Shown here piece after piece: positions 51,201 through 60,277 of a stretch of 64,000 bases of DNA. The stretch's first letter is position 1, and the number at the start of each line of letters is the position of its first letter. The translations under genes and the position numbers were made by a program. This DNA comes from Allolobophora icterica (lineage: Eukaryota > Annelida > Clitellata > Crassiclitellata > Lumbricidae), in the NCBI GenBank assembly GCA_963556255.1, contig OY744604.1, forward strand, positions 79,065,197 to 79,129,196, read 5' to 3'. The notes beneath the pieces were generated by a model that saw only the letters and a program-made list of their open reading frames with translations, had not been told where the DNA came from and did not search any database.

Positions 51201-54200
51201 AGAACAATGTTGTGGCTACTGTACGTAGTTAGCACTCGTCAACTAAACGCCTAGTTGAGCATATGAAGCCTATTTCGTCATTTTTTCCCGTGATTGATGG
51301 GGCATTCCATGCTTTCGAAATCATTTCGTGTCTGGTTTCACATTTCAGAGTAGGCTAAGTTATTCTCTGACACGGCTCAGGTGTTAGCGCTTTCTTCTTG
51401 AAACTTAAATCCCTTCAGTTGCTAAGCTGATTGTTTAGAGTTTGTTGTTACAGTCTGAAATAATATAATAACTGCAATTTTGGACCAATAAACGTTATGT
51501 TTGTTTGTTTTTGTTTGGATTATCTCTATTACAGATGAACCGTAATAACATGCAATTGTCTCATGCCTTCTACCATTATTATTTCGAATTTATTTGACAT
51601 ATTTAAATTAATTGATACTTTTTCAACAGTATAAATAACGTTGTTATTATTATAATTATTAATATTATTTTCATTAGTCAGATAATTATATCGCGTTAAT
51701 TTAGAAAATTACCTCAAAGCGTGAGTAGCTGGTGTAAGGTCCATCTTCAATCGTTTGCAAAATGAAATAAGAGAAAGTTTTAATTGATTGATCGACTCGT
51801 TTATTGACAAACGCATCGGCACCAACATAATTATAAGAGCCAGATTAACACAAGTATAACTTTTACAATCTTACTGTAACTTATGCACAACATTGATGGG
51901 GTTTCCATATAACTCTTGGTAGTGAATTCCATCTGATGAGGACCGGCATGTGAGAAGGCACGAAAATCATATTTCTTTTCTGGTAAGTTGTAATAGAGAG
52001 TTGGCCAGAGAAACAAAAGCGCATTATTCTTTATTTCATATGGCGGCAATCAGTTAAATTAATACGCTGAACAAATGCGTTTTTTAAATAGTTTTCAACT
52101 TATCGCTTTCTAGAGGCATTCAGTACCGAGTTACTGTAATGCATTTTCTTGTTCAAACTCATGAAAACTATTGCTTAATCTAATGCTGAACAATTTATTA
52201 TAATAAAATTTTAACGCAACGTAATGTTTTGGGTGTTATGATTTGGTGATGAGGCGAGAGAAGCGGTCGTGCGATACGAGTATATTACGAAGATCCGGAA
52301 CTAACATTTAATCTACCATCACCGGATGTCCGAGGGAACGAGAGCGCTCAGTTGGTGCAAATGCCAGACCGAGGGGCGCTAAACGTTGCCACAGCGAGAC
52401 ACGGTAGGCCTATGTACGACTTAACATAATGAAGTGGTAGAGTTTGGCTTGAGTGTTTTTCTCTGTGAAGAAACCACGATTCCACTTTGACCTTAGGATG
52501 TTTAACAGAACCACCATAAACCAAAATCATAAATAGGCCTATATTTAGAGGTTCGAAGATTGTAATTGTAAATTTATGAATTACAATTATCCAGTAAACG
52601 AGTACTCCAGGGCTGCAACATTGTTCTTCCTATCAGTCTGAGTCTTAGCGCCGTAGCAAAACAAATCAGCGCTTGCCGACATGATATTGAATATCATTCA
52701 GAACTACGATTATTAAATCAGTTAGCACAATAATGCACATTGAATTAGAACAGTCGCCTCAGATCTATATGAAACAGCCCTCCTCTGGGTCTGCGTAGAC
52801 ATTATGGGTTGTATGCTATTACATGCACGCTCTGTTGTCTGTCCGTCCGCTCGTCCGGCCTTCCGTCTGTCCTTCTCGATTCCTACCGTCCGTTTGTCCT
52901 TTAGTCCTTCCTTTTATCTTTCTTTCCACACCTCTGTGCGTTCGTCCACCAGTCCTACGTATCTTTATTCTTCATCCATTCGTTATTAATTCATTCATTC
53001 ACTCAACTTTAATTAATTTTTAATCATTTTATTTTATTAATTATCAATTAATTCATCCATTCAGTTCATTATCTATTCACTCACGCATTGATCATTCACT
53101 CAAATTGTCCTATCTTATGCCTATTTCATGTGGTGAATTTTGGAAAATCTGTTTCTCTTTCGTCTTAATGATTTGCTCAATATTATGCCAGTATAAATTT
53201 CTTATCAGAAGCACTAGCATCTTAGCCAGGTTGAAAGAATATTGTCTTTCACCCAAAGATGACAGGAATTTCATTCCTCGCCTTTTGTATAGAAGCATCT
53301 TCAATCCATCTGACTAATTCTCTAATCTTGCTGGCATGTACATTTCTTTGTCATGGCACTTGAAATATATACTTCATTATCATTATTACTATTATCGCTT
53401 TAGACTGTTGTAAGATGTGAAGCGATGTGTCATCCTTCGTTGATTCATAATAAACGAATATACATAATTCACTTTTGAGCCTCGATGACGTTAGGGATTG
53501 GTTAGACACAAGGGTCTATTTTGATCGCTACATTAACGCTCAAGGGTTTAGGCCCCCTCCCCCTATTCTTTCCTGACCCAAAAATGAGAACACATTTGAA
53601 CACCGAATTGTGATCATTTTGTTGAGAAATATTCCGTTTTGTGTGGAAATATCTAGGCGTTCGAGATTGATTTTAACTGTAAACTTGCAGATCACGTGTA
53701 TTCTCAAGAGCCTGCCCAAAAATCTGTTCGTCAGCAGGATGGTCATCACCAGAACGAGATCCCATCTGTTACTTACGGTAAGAAAACTACTTATTTCGTG
53801 GTAATTCTATTACAACTATGTAGTTATGTAAAGTTTTTCATAGTAAAGAGTTTTCTTATCATTTACTCATTCGTATGTTTAATCTGTGAATAGAATCAAT
53901 ACAACTAGGCCGTCTCCATGATTTTTACTTCACATAGTGGCCCCCTGATAACTCCTTAGGGGCTCCTGTGTAACCAGATATATTTACTTTTTCACATCCC
54001 TGCATTTCCTGTCAATTCGTTTGAAATGTGGTTACTACATGTAAATAAAATTGAATTGAATTGAATGTACTGATAAATGCAACATAAGATTCATATAGCG
54101 CTTCTCAGGAGCCATCCGATTGCGCTCTGTAAATGGCTCACAGTCAGATAGAGAAAGTTATTCTTCGTGTTCAAGGAAACTGGAATTTTGCTCGAGAATT

Positions 54201-57200
54201 GTCTTATTTCACATTATTACATTTAATTCTGAGTTTGAAGACTAATACGTGTTTGTTCTTGTATTAAATCTCGCTTGATTTGATTACTCGTATGTAGTTG
54301 CTCCTAAGTGGTGATATTAGTATGTCCTCGGTAGGCCTACAGGAATATTAACTTTCTTAGTATTTAAGGCGTGAACGATATTGTGTTGAGCTCTCGGAGT
54401 GTCTCGGTGTCTGATCCGAAGCTTTGGAATTCGCTTCCCAGTTTTTTGCATTCTGTCAGTTTTTTCTGATATCGCTCAGCGTTAAATTCTAACCTCATCT
54501 GCTTCAGCTAGCTTAAAATCCGTAGATTGACCTCTCCCGTATCTCGGAACATCAGATTTTGACCTACTTCTCTAATGGATTATGACCTAAAATCACAGGC
54601 GTATTTGGGGGAGGGGAGTTACGGGTTCAACCCCCAAATGAATTGCAAAATAAGAGCAACTTAACTTTTTAAAACTGATCCCGTACTCTGCGACAATGTC
54701 CAATGGAAAACACCCCCCTACGAAATTGGAAACTCCCCAAATTGTTTCATGCTTTGATTACGATTATACTCGAAGCCACTGCAGACGATGATCTGTGCAT
54801 TATGATAATAGCGCTATAGAAGTCAATAGATTAGATCAGATTAGATTAGATTTAGAGTTGAAATCATGTCGTCCATGCCTCCCTCGTTTCTCCCTTTTGT
54901 CCGAAGTTTAAAGCCAATGAAAAGCAAAGAATAGTTGAGCAATGGCGGATCGAGGAGGGTCACTCCGTTTATTCTCTTAAATCAGGGATTTAAGAAAACT
55001 ACTTCTGTGGAAAGAAAATGTAGGCTTTTTTAATTTATAACTTTTGGGCTTTATTAATTTTTCCAGACAAAGTTTACAGAACTGTGATGAGGCAAAGGCT
55101 ACTAAACCCCTATTTCTGTGTCACTGTGCACGTCGGTGTAGCGTGACCAGCTTAAACATCGCATCATTGCTATGGGTGTTACAAAAAAATGTTTTTCAAT
55201 ACAAACTATGAAAGCAAATATCCGACATTTTCCATTTCCACGGAAAAAATCTATTAAAAACCTAAGAGCTTAGTTGGGATTTTCGCATGTTTTAGGCCTA
55301 AGAAGTATACGACCTACTTTTTTTTATTGCACTCTCTCCCAAAAGCTGATATGAAAATGATATTGACTAACTAGATCCGTTAGTGGATGACAGATAATGA
55401 GCTTAAACCTTCTTATCTCATTAGATTTTTGTTTCATTTTATATTTCATCTGCGTGTTTGCTTTATCACTGCAGCGATGACCAATATTGGCCGCGGAGGA
55501 CTTGGACCCTATGAAGAAGTCGAGGTTGATATCCTTAGGGGCATAAACCATCCAGAAGAACGTCGGCCTGTTGCAGTTAATGACGGTGCACACACGCAAA
55601 GACCAGCATTCGTAAGTCATACATATACATTCGATGAGACAGGAGCATACATACAGTCATGCATGAATACTTACATACATGCATACATGTATACATAAAT
55701 AGGCAATATATATGCATACCTATATAAATACTCACATACATACATACATACATGCATACATACATACATACATACATACATACATACATACATACATACA
55801 TACATACATACATACATACATACATACATACATACATACATACATACATACATACATACATACATACATACATACATACATACATACATACATACATACA
55901 TACATACATACATACATACATACATACATACATACATACATACATACATACATACATACATACATACATACATACATACATGTATATACATGTATATACA
56001 TGTATATACATACTGTGCATACATGGGGTAAAGGTACCACTTACGTGATTGGAGTTATTAAAATCTTCTATGTATGCACTCATGCAAACATACATTAAAT
56101 ATTATCTTTTTCCAATGCAATGCCAAGGCTACTTTGTGAGAAGATATAATATTTATGTAGCGCAAAATGGGTTCTATACAAATATTAAGATCCATTCACA
56201 TGCATACTACATACATACTTAGTTTGAAGTTATAAGGTTAAGCTTGGTGCAATTTGAGCTAGTTCCGTAATTGTAGCCTAATCGTAAACTCCAATTCCTA
56301 AATCATTCTAAGGCTAAGCGCAAAGCACCAGCTTATTCACGAGCGCTCCGTCGTATCAGAGCGCAGAGATCGATGTCCTTTGGAAGTATTTGGAAGTCTG
56401 AGTCCGGTTGCCAGAGAGACCAGAGAGGCAGATGTTACGGCGGGTTTGTTGAGGACGAGAAACCTTGGACGGCAGAGGATCTGATGGATCAGGAGAGGGA
56501 AGTCCCGCATTAGGAATGAGATAAAGAAAGAGAAAACCATTTTTCCAAGGCAAAAGTGATAGCGTGACAACGTCAACATTTGTCCTATTTTTTTTTCAAC
56601 ATGATACTGTATACAGACACTAGTGAACCAGTTTCCACTGAAAACGAAAACAAAGTCAAACGTTTCCATGGCCTTTAGCCACGCAGAAAATGCACCTCGG
56701 TGTTTATAGAATGATCGACTGACTAATAATCCGGTGTTGCAGGATATACGGGAGCTGAGCTGAGAGAACACACTGAAAACCAAAAGCATTTGAAATAAAT
56801 TACGCTTATTGCTTTTGTAGCCTCATCATATTTAGGGGAATTGTTAATGTAATTTGTAATGTAGTGTCGTTACAGTGTAATTTGAAGCTACACTGCACAA
56901 GTGTGTATCCATGTAAGTATACGTTTATGTATTGATGTACATGTATGTATGTAAGTACACTATGTATATACGTATATATTTATATATGTATGCGTATATT
57001 TATGTATTTGTGTATGTATGTGGTGGTGTAGTGGTATGTTCTGTGCCTTGTAACCTGAGGGTCGCAGGTTCGAATCTACATCAAGCCACTGCGTAGCGAC
57101 CTTGGACAAGTTGCTCACCCACAATTGTCTGTGAGGAAGGCAACGCGAAACCACCTCACTCATCTCATCCCCAGGGCTGTAGTGGTAAAATTTGAGGTGA

Positions 57201-58109
57201 GTATACGCTACCGGTGACCAGCGGCGTAAAAAAAAATTTGAAGACCTTTTTTTAGGAAAAATTTCTGACTTTTCACCAATTCTCAGAAAATTTTCAGACT
57301 TTTTACGATTTCGTCTCTGAAAAAGTTGATGACCTTTTTTTTTTTTTTTTTTTTTTTGTCATTCGCCCTAAAAACCGTTGAAAACCTCTCTTTTTCGGAA
57401 AATTTTTTCTACAGAGGTAAGTATACGCTGTATACCCGCGTATACCCTCATGGGTATACGCTCTCAAATTTCTCTAGAGGTAAGTATACGCTGTATACCC
57501 GCGTATACGCTCGACTACAGCCCTGCTCATCCCCAGGTGGCGTAAAGCCAATGAACCTGCCTTAGGGCAGAGAACTCATCATCATGATGTATGTATGTAT
57601 GTATGTATGTATGTATGCATTTATGCATGTATATATCTATTTGTACATAAATGTATACAAGTATTTATTCATGTAAATATGTATGTAGGCCTAAGTATGC
57701 ATCTGTGTATGTAAGTAGGTATGCATTTACATACGCGTGTATGTTCATGTCCACGAAAGCATTGATACAGCACTTCCGTTAAACCTATAAAACCTCTTGT
57801 TCAACCTAGACAGGTTTTTCTGATCTTCAGAATGTTGGAACGGACGGAACAGTCTACATGGAAGTCAACAGAGGAAGAGGAGGAGGTCACGACCTTGTTC
57901 AACCTAGACAGGTTTTTTCTGATCTTCAGAATGTTGGAACGGACGGAACAGTCTACATGGAAGTCAACAGAGGAAGAGGAGGATGTCACGTGCCTCCCAC
58001 AATGCAACAGCCTACACCAATCCAGTCGTTGTTCAACAAATCAGTCTATGCACCGATCGATCACACAGCGCGAGCCTTACCACTGCTACCTACGACAAGA
58101 CGACAATAG
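42250..58109 (+). CDS. Ig-superfamily receptor with ITIM/ITSM-type tail (nine exons)
   Basis: Exon model: 42250-42289, 44533-44862, 45884-46234, 49192-49338, 50517-50576, 51141-51197, 53691-53777, 55475-55611, 57831-58109. All junctions are AG/GT and phases match (seven phase-1 introns, then one phase 0). The sum is 1488 nt, 495 residues plus stop. Layout: signal peptide, V-type Ig, second Ig, membrane helix, then about 230 cytoplasmic residues with tyrosine motifs NIFYEDP, HVYSQEP, GPYEEVEV, two TVYMEV (TxYxxV, ITSM type) and SVYAPI (SxYxxI, ITIM type). In vertebrates such motifs recruit SH2 phosphatases or SAP-type adaptors. A cell-surface inhibitory or switch receptor is therefore a reasonable inference. 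No orthologue is named. Introns are full of transposons, and alternative exons cannot be excluded. Confidence 0.8.
42636..43620. repeat. Decayed hAT with TCTTGG subterminal arrays (intron 1)
   Basis: Two arrays of TCTTGGTCTTG(A/G) units (42840-42935 and 43458-43570) flank a hAT remnant. At about 43110-43265 the plus strand reads, with a stop, PATSAPVER-like residues and a following IKCN-like end of the dimerisation domain. I could not fix the element ends. Confidence 0.5.
44533..44862 (+). CDS. Receptor exon 2: V-type Ig domain
   Basis: The acceptor TTACTGCAG and donor GTAAGC bound a 330-nt phase 1-1 exon. It shows VVGQTVRFSCRTE (first Cys), VLWTYKAIG (Trp) and RQSDAGTYICVEKKE (second Cys, DxGxYxC), ending AELIVFG. 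An extra cysteine cluster (KKEC and DCECDNC) lies in the middle and may form additional disulphides. Confidence 0.9.
45884..46234 (+). CDS. Receptor exon 3: second Ig-like domain
   Basis: The acceptor TTTTTGCAACAG and donor GTAAGC bound a 351-nt phase 1-1 exon. SVRIWCIASFRG gives the first Cys and PVMEWLNEA the Trp. The F-strand reads AHAGIYIIAKNAP with Ile in the usual second Cys position. PECGSN at the start holds the only other Cys. Several N-glycosylation sites (NLT, NSS, NQS, NAS). Confidence 0.85.
46383..46568 (-). pseudogene. RTE-like LINE ORF C-terminus (intron)
   Basis: Translation RRGRPRKKWMDEIHDVTGMN, then LRDLTSNRKQWRMCVVAIAR and a stop. This is the conserved end of an RTE-related LINE protein. 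Only the last 60 codons remain; it is a 5'-truncated insertion. Confidence 0.8.
46634..48665 (+). mobile_element. Unclassified DNA transposon, 2.0 kb (intron)
   Basis: The ends are long diverged inverted repeats of about 130 bp: TAGGGTGGTCCA ... CACAAGGCTGCCCTT ... TTTAGGGGTCGCTATG at left, and the reverse complement of CATAGCGACCCCTAAA ... AAGGGCAGCTTTGTGG ... TGGACACCTTA at right. Flanking 8-mers GTGCAGAA (46626-46633) and GTGCATAA (48666-48673) look like an 8-bp duplication with one change. It contains a broken frame (47443-48115). Confidence 0.75.
47443..48115 (+). pseudogene. Transposon-encoded protein of unknown class
   Basis: Two frames, 47443-47748 (FRAPGAMHHARWMAKAIYAL, then KMVLFQDQMNLTAREKSRM) and 47855-48115 (FVTKQTMNLFKLLSIKGK, then VQTVKVVNDCAECAIALIQK), are parts of one protein. 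I know its 'GA.H.ARWM.K.IY.LK' and 'SVKVVND.AERG.ALIQ' motifs from uncharacterised proteins that are numerous in insect, cnidarian and other invertebrate genomes. Here they lie between inverted repeats, which suggests that the family is transposon-encoded. No catalytic triad is recognised in what remains, and frameshifts are present. Confidence 0.6.
48756..49145 (+). mobile_element. L2/CR1-like LINE 3' end with (TGAT)n tail (intron)
   Basis: In one frame it reads APRYLCSIFTLSSSFTGRSA, then RGDFLVPFARTATMQRRAFS and VVGPTVWNDLPSFLRLSPRT before a stop near 49078. That is the conserved C-terminus of L2/CR1-clade LINE proteins. GAGGCGCTATATAAATTTTATGA and a short (TGAT)n tail follow. The 5' side is truncated. 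Confidence 0.85.
49192..49338 (+). CDS. Receptor exon 4: stalk and transmembrane helix
   Basis: The acceptor GGTCTATAG lies 46 bp after the LINE tail, and the donor is GTTAGA (less canonical). It encodes a short polar stalk (KPTTETNSNIHPAQHAEP), then a single helix MITTFVILLVALILCIVFL and the basic stop-transfer KNSSK. Phase 1-1. Confidence 0.85.
49340..50516. other. Intron 4, nothing recognised
   Basis: No repeat family or exon recognised between the membrane exon and exon 5. Confidence 0.4.
50517..50576 (+). CDS. Receptor exon 5: cytoplasmic
   Basis: 60-nt phase 1-1 exon (acceptor TTCGTAACAG, donor GTAAAC) encoding GCFRKVPSAGPNIISHTNAE. No Tyr. Confidence 0.6.
51141..51197 (+). CDS. Receptor exon 6: cytoplasmic
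   Basis: 57-nt phase 1-1 exon (acceptor ATATTTCTAG, donor GTAAGA) encoding GVSNIFYEDPHVSVTSPIN. It has one Tyr in an acidic context. Confidence 0.65.
51198..53690. other. Intron 6, no gene recognised
   Basis: 2.5 kb, AT-rich. A pyrimidine-rich (TCCGTCCG)-like stretch is at 52840-52990. The short open frames show no domain. Confidence 0.4.
53691..53777 (+). CDS. Receptor exon 7: cytoplasmic
   Basis: 87-nt phase 1-1 exon (acceptor GTAAACTTGCAG, donor GTAAGA). It encodes DHVYSQEPAQKSVRQQDGHH and ends EIPSVTY, so there are two Tyr residues (HVYSQE and SVTYG). Confidence 0.65.
53925..54066 (+). repeat. CR1-like LINE 3' UTR with (TTGAA)n tail
   Basis: GGCCCCCTGATAACTCCTTAGGGGCTCCTGTGTAACC, given here as its G-rich ends, with AATTGAATTGAATTGAATG at the 3' end. 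Same family as 36085-36237. Confidence 0.7.
54080..54150 (-). repeat. L2/CR1-like LINE 3' end fragment
   Basis: ATTCATATAGCGCTTCTCAGGAGCC resembles the reverse complement of the L2-like 3' signature. Confidence 0.45.
55475..55611 (+). CDS. Receptor exon 8: cytoplasmic
   Basis: The acceptor TTTATCACTGCAG (phase 1) and a perfect GTAAGT donor (phase 0) bound it. It encodes a Gly-rich start and GLGPYEEVEVDILRGINHPE, ending HTQRPAF. GPYEEV is a possible SH2-docking Tyr. Confidence 0.75.
55738..55980. repeat. (TACA)n microsatellite
   Basis: About 60 TACA units in intron 8. Long open frames in four registers through it are artefacts. Confidence 0.97.
56300..56525 (-). repeat. Dispersed LINE-like repeat fragment
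   Basis: AGCACCAGCTTATTCACGAG, CGGTTGCCAGAGAGACCAGA and GGCGGGTTTGTTGAGGACGA recur at 30100-30290 and 36430-36600. On the minus strand it reads like the end of a protein frame, but I cannot name the element. Confidence 0.5.
57025..57590 (+). repeat. tRNA-derived SINE interrupted by a MITE
   Basis: The head has an A-box-like TGGTGTAGTGGT (57024-57035) and B box GGTTCGAATC (57067-57076). The body (CTTGGACAAGTTGCTCACCC ... CGCGAAACCACCTCA) is split by the MITE at 57172 and resumes CAGGTGGCGTAAAGCCAATG to a (ATGT)n tail. Confidence 0.75.
57172..57525. mobile_element. hAT-type MITE, 354 bp, inside a SINE
   Basis: Termini CAGGGCTGTAGTGG ... CGACTACAGCCCTG with a perfect 8-bp duplication CTCATCCC (57164-57171 and 57526-57533). 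The AAGTATACGCTGTATACCC and CGCGTATAC motifs repeated inside resemble those of the hAT at 12080. A poly-T run lies at 57329-57357. Confidence 0.95.
57799..57995 (+). repeat. 98-bp tandem duplication across a splice acceptor
   Basis: GTTCAACCTAGACAGG starts at 57799 and again at 57897. The unit contains the end of intron 8 (polypyrimidine plus CAG) and the coding stretch up to RGRGG. The second copy has one additional T in its T run, making the offset of the two CAG acceptors (57830 and 57929) 99 bp. Confidence 0.95.
57831..58109 (+). CDS. Receptor exon 9: last exon with duplicated ITSM and an ITIM
   Basis: The acceptor TTTTTCTGATCTTCAG (phase 0) joins exon 8. It reads NVGTDGTVYMEVNRGRGG, then a 15-residue spacer that derives from copied intron sequence, a second NVGTDGTVYMEVNRGRGG, and CHVPPTMQQ to NKSVYAPIDHTARA, stopping with TAG at 58107-58109. 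Use of the second acceptor (57929) would give the same frame with one motif fewer. Confidence 0.8.
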   Translation, partial: NVGTDGTVYMEVNRGRGGGHDLVQPRQVFSDLQNVGTDGTVYMEVNRGRGGCHVPPTMQQPTPIQSLFNKSVYAPIDHTARALPLLPTTRRQ

Positions 58110-58289
58110 CACACGAACAATGGCGCATTGTAATTGTAGCCTCAATTGTAACTACGTTTATTACCGTGCGGTGTTACGTACCCAAGGTCTGTGTGAAATC
58201 AACCCGGAGAGGAAAGATAATGGATAATTGTAATTTTTTTAGTTATGGTATTAGTTTTTTATTGTTAATGTTATTGTTATCATTGTGGA

Positions 58290-58580
58290 TGCTATTGGTG
58301 CTCGATAGTGTAGTGGTTAACATGCTGGACTGTCAGTCGGGAGGTCTGGGGTTCAAATCCTCGTCAGGGAAGAAATTGGTTCGAGATTTATGCTCCACAT
58401 ACGCCCCTTAGCCTACTCAGCTACAATGAGTACACTGACCGCACACTGTCAGTGGAAAGATGAGACGGCGAGAGAGAGGACAGCCACCCCGTCCTCATAT
58501 GCCGAGGCTAAGAAAATGAAGTCGCTAACACTTCATACTCATGGCTGCCTCAGGGCTAGCTTAAGGGTCTGCTGTACTTC
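58290..58580 (+). repeat. SINE with tRNA-Asp-like head (best copy)
   Basis: The head GATAGTGTAGTGGTTAACATG ... GGGGTTCAAATCCTCG, with the anticodon-region sequence CTGTCAG, closely resembles tRNA-Asp and has A and B boxes. The body (GAGTACACTGACCGCACAC, GAGACGGCGAGAGAGAGGAC, CATGGCTGCCTCAGGGCTAG) recurs at 36640, 39880, 40660 (minus) and 61857 (minus). Confidence 0.85.
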
Positions 58581-58978
58581 TAATGACATTTTTATATTGT
58601 TAGCGTTATCGTTGGCCTAAAGGTTGACATCCGTATTGGTACCGGTACTGGCATTGGTATTTATTATTGCAAATTGTACATGGCCACGTCAAGAAAAAAC
58701 CAATAGGTTCATCGTAGACCTAAACATTATACAGCGCATACGTATGACTGACAAGTATTTCTCAGAATATCTATGTATGTAGCTTAATATGTCCTAATTC
58801 AGTGCAAAAACCTTATCAGTCAGTCATGTGTGCTGTAGCAATAGCTGCAATAATAGAGATAGTATGTTTTAAACGTAATCCTGAAACTGAACTCTACTAT
58901 GAGCAAATAGAGAAGCAACTTTGATAACATTGTGTTGCACTGAGTGGCGTCACAAAAGTCTTTCGATTAGATCAAATT

Positions 58979-60269
58979 CAGTGGCGGCGCCAGCTATACA
59001 ACTGCAGCAGCTCGCATCAGGGTCATGGGAGTTATTCAGCAGGTTGAAGATATTAATGATTGAGTTTGACGCATCAAGCAGCATAACCTCAACATAAGTG
59101 GCATAACTTAGATATATTGTATTGTATTGTATCTAAACATTTATAAAGCGCCTCTCACAGTATTCGCTAATCAGAGGCGCTCCCAGTGCGAAAGACCCAG
59201 TGAATAGAAAGTGGTTTTAAGACAGCGGAACGAGGCACTTGGGCCACCAGCTAATAAAGAGGCACGTGTCACTGGAGGGAGTTGATTCCATAGAGCAGGA
59301 CCAATGCAAGAAAAGGCTCGAGTTTTGGCCATAGTGGTCTTGGCTCGTGGTACAAGAAGATCATGGCGATTAAGCGATCGCAATGGACGGAGGGAAGTAA
59401 CTGAAACTGGCAAACGAACAATGTCACAGAGGTACTTGGGTGCTAAGCCTGTACAGGACCGAAGGACTAAAGTGAGAACCTTCAGCTGAATCCGAGCAGT
59501 AAGGGGAAGCCAATGAAGATGATCGAACATGAAAGAGGAAATATGAGACCAGCGAGGAATTCGGGCTATTAATCTGGCCGCAGCATTTAAAACAGTCTGG
59601 AGGGGGGGGGAAGACGGACTTTTGGCAGCCCAATCAAAAGAGAATTACAGTAGTCAATTCTGGAGCAGATGAAGGCGTGGATGATAGTGGTAAAAACAGA
59701 GGAGGAGACAGAGCGTCGGATTGCTCTAAGCCGTCTCAGGTGAAAGTAAGAAGAACGGGTAAGATTAGCAATGTGTTCAGAAAAGGTGAGCGTACTGTCA
59801 AGGACAACACCAAGGTCACGGACACTAGAGAGAAAAGTGAATGAAAAGTGAATATAAAACGAATAAAAATTGTTTTTGAACGCTTATAGCCCAATTGTTG
59901 TAGCATATTCATATTTGAAACAATTCAGCAATTAAAACGTTAAACTTTCGTTACTTTAGGCAGGCTACTATTCTTTAAAGATTTGGATGTACTGATTAGC
60001 TACTCAGAACATCATGAACATATAATTTGCTAATAAGAAGCACGACTTTACATAAACAGTCTATAGCATAACCACTTCGTGTCAATAAAAATCTAACAAT
60101 TGCACTAGTGATATTATGGGACAGATGATGATGTTTCATATGTTAAAAAGATATTAAAAATTACACAGAATTTTACACAGCAGTAGGTACTAGGCAGGAC
60201 ATAAGGCAGGTCAAGTGTAAAATAGGCAGGTCAAATGACCTACCGCGACCCACGGTAGCGCCGCCACTG
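58979..60269. mobile_element. hAT-like element, 1.3 kb, containing a LINE fragment
   Basis: Termini CAGTGGCGGCGCCAGC ... GCGCCGCCACTG with flanking 8-mers ATCAAATT and ATCAAACT (58971-58978, 60270-60277; one mismatch). Most of the interior is an L2-like LINE piece on the minus strand (59100-59860). No hAT transposase is seen. The terminus matches the 9490-11608 element. Confidence 0.8.
59100..59860 (-). pseudogene. L2/CR1-like LINE 3' part
   Basis: On the minus strand, 59171-59530 reads HLHWLPLTARIQLKVLTLVL, CTGLAPKYLCDIVRLPVSV, then RHDLLVPRAKTTMAKTRAFS and CIGPALWNQLPPVTRA, the standard C-terminus of L2-clade LINE polymerases. It is followed by GAGCGCCTCTGATTAGCG and an (ATTGT)n-like tail at 59115-59135. 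Upstream (59530-59860) the frame is broken. It is a 5'-truncated copy inserted in the hAT element. Confidence 0.85.
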
Positions 60270-60277
60270 ATCAAACT

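Noticed and set aside
55577..56098. Long Tyr-Met-Cys and His-Thr-Tyr-Ile repeat proteins
   Set aside because: They arise from the (TACA)n microsatellite, open in many frames on both strands.
57025..57080. Functional tRNA gene
   Set aside because: A and B boxes are present, but the cloverleaf is degraded and a SINE body and simple tail follow. The same applies to the head at 58290-58375.
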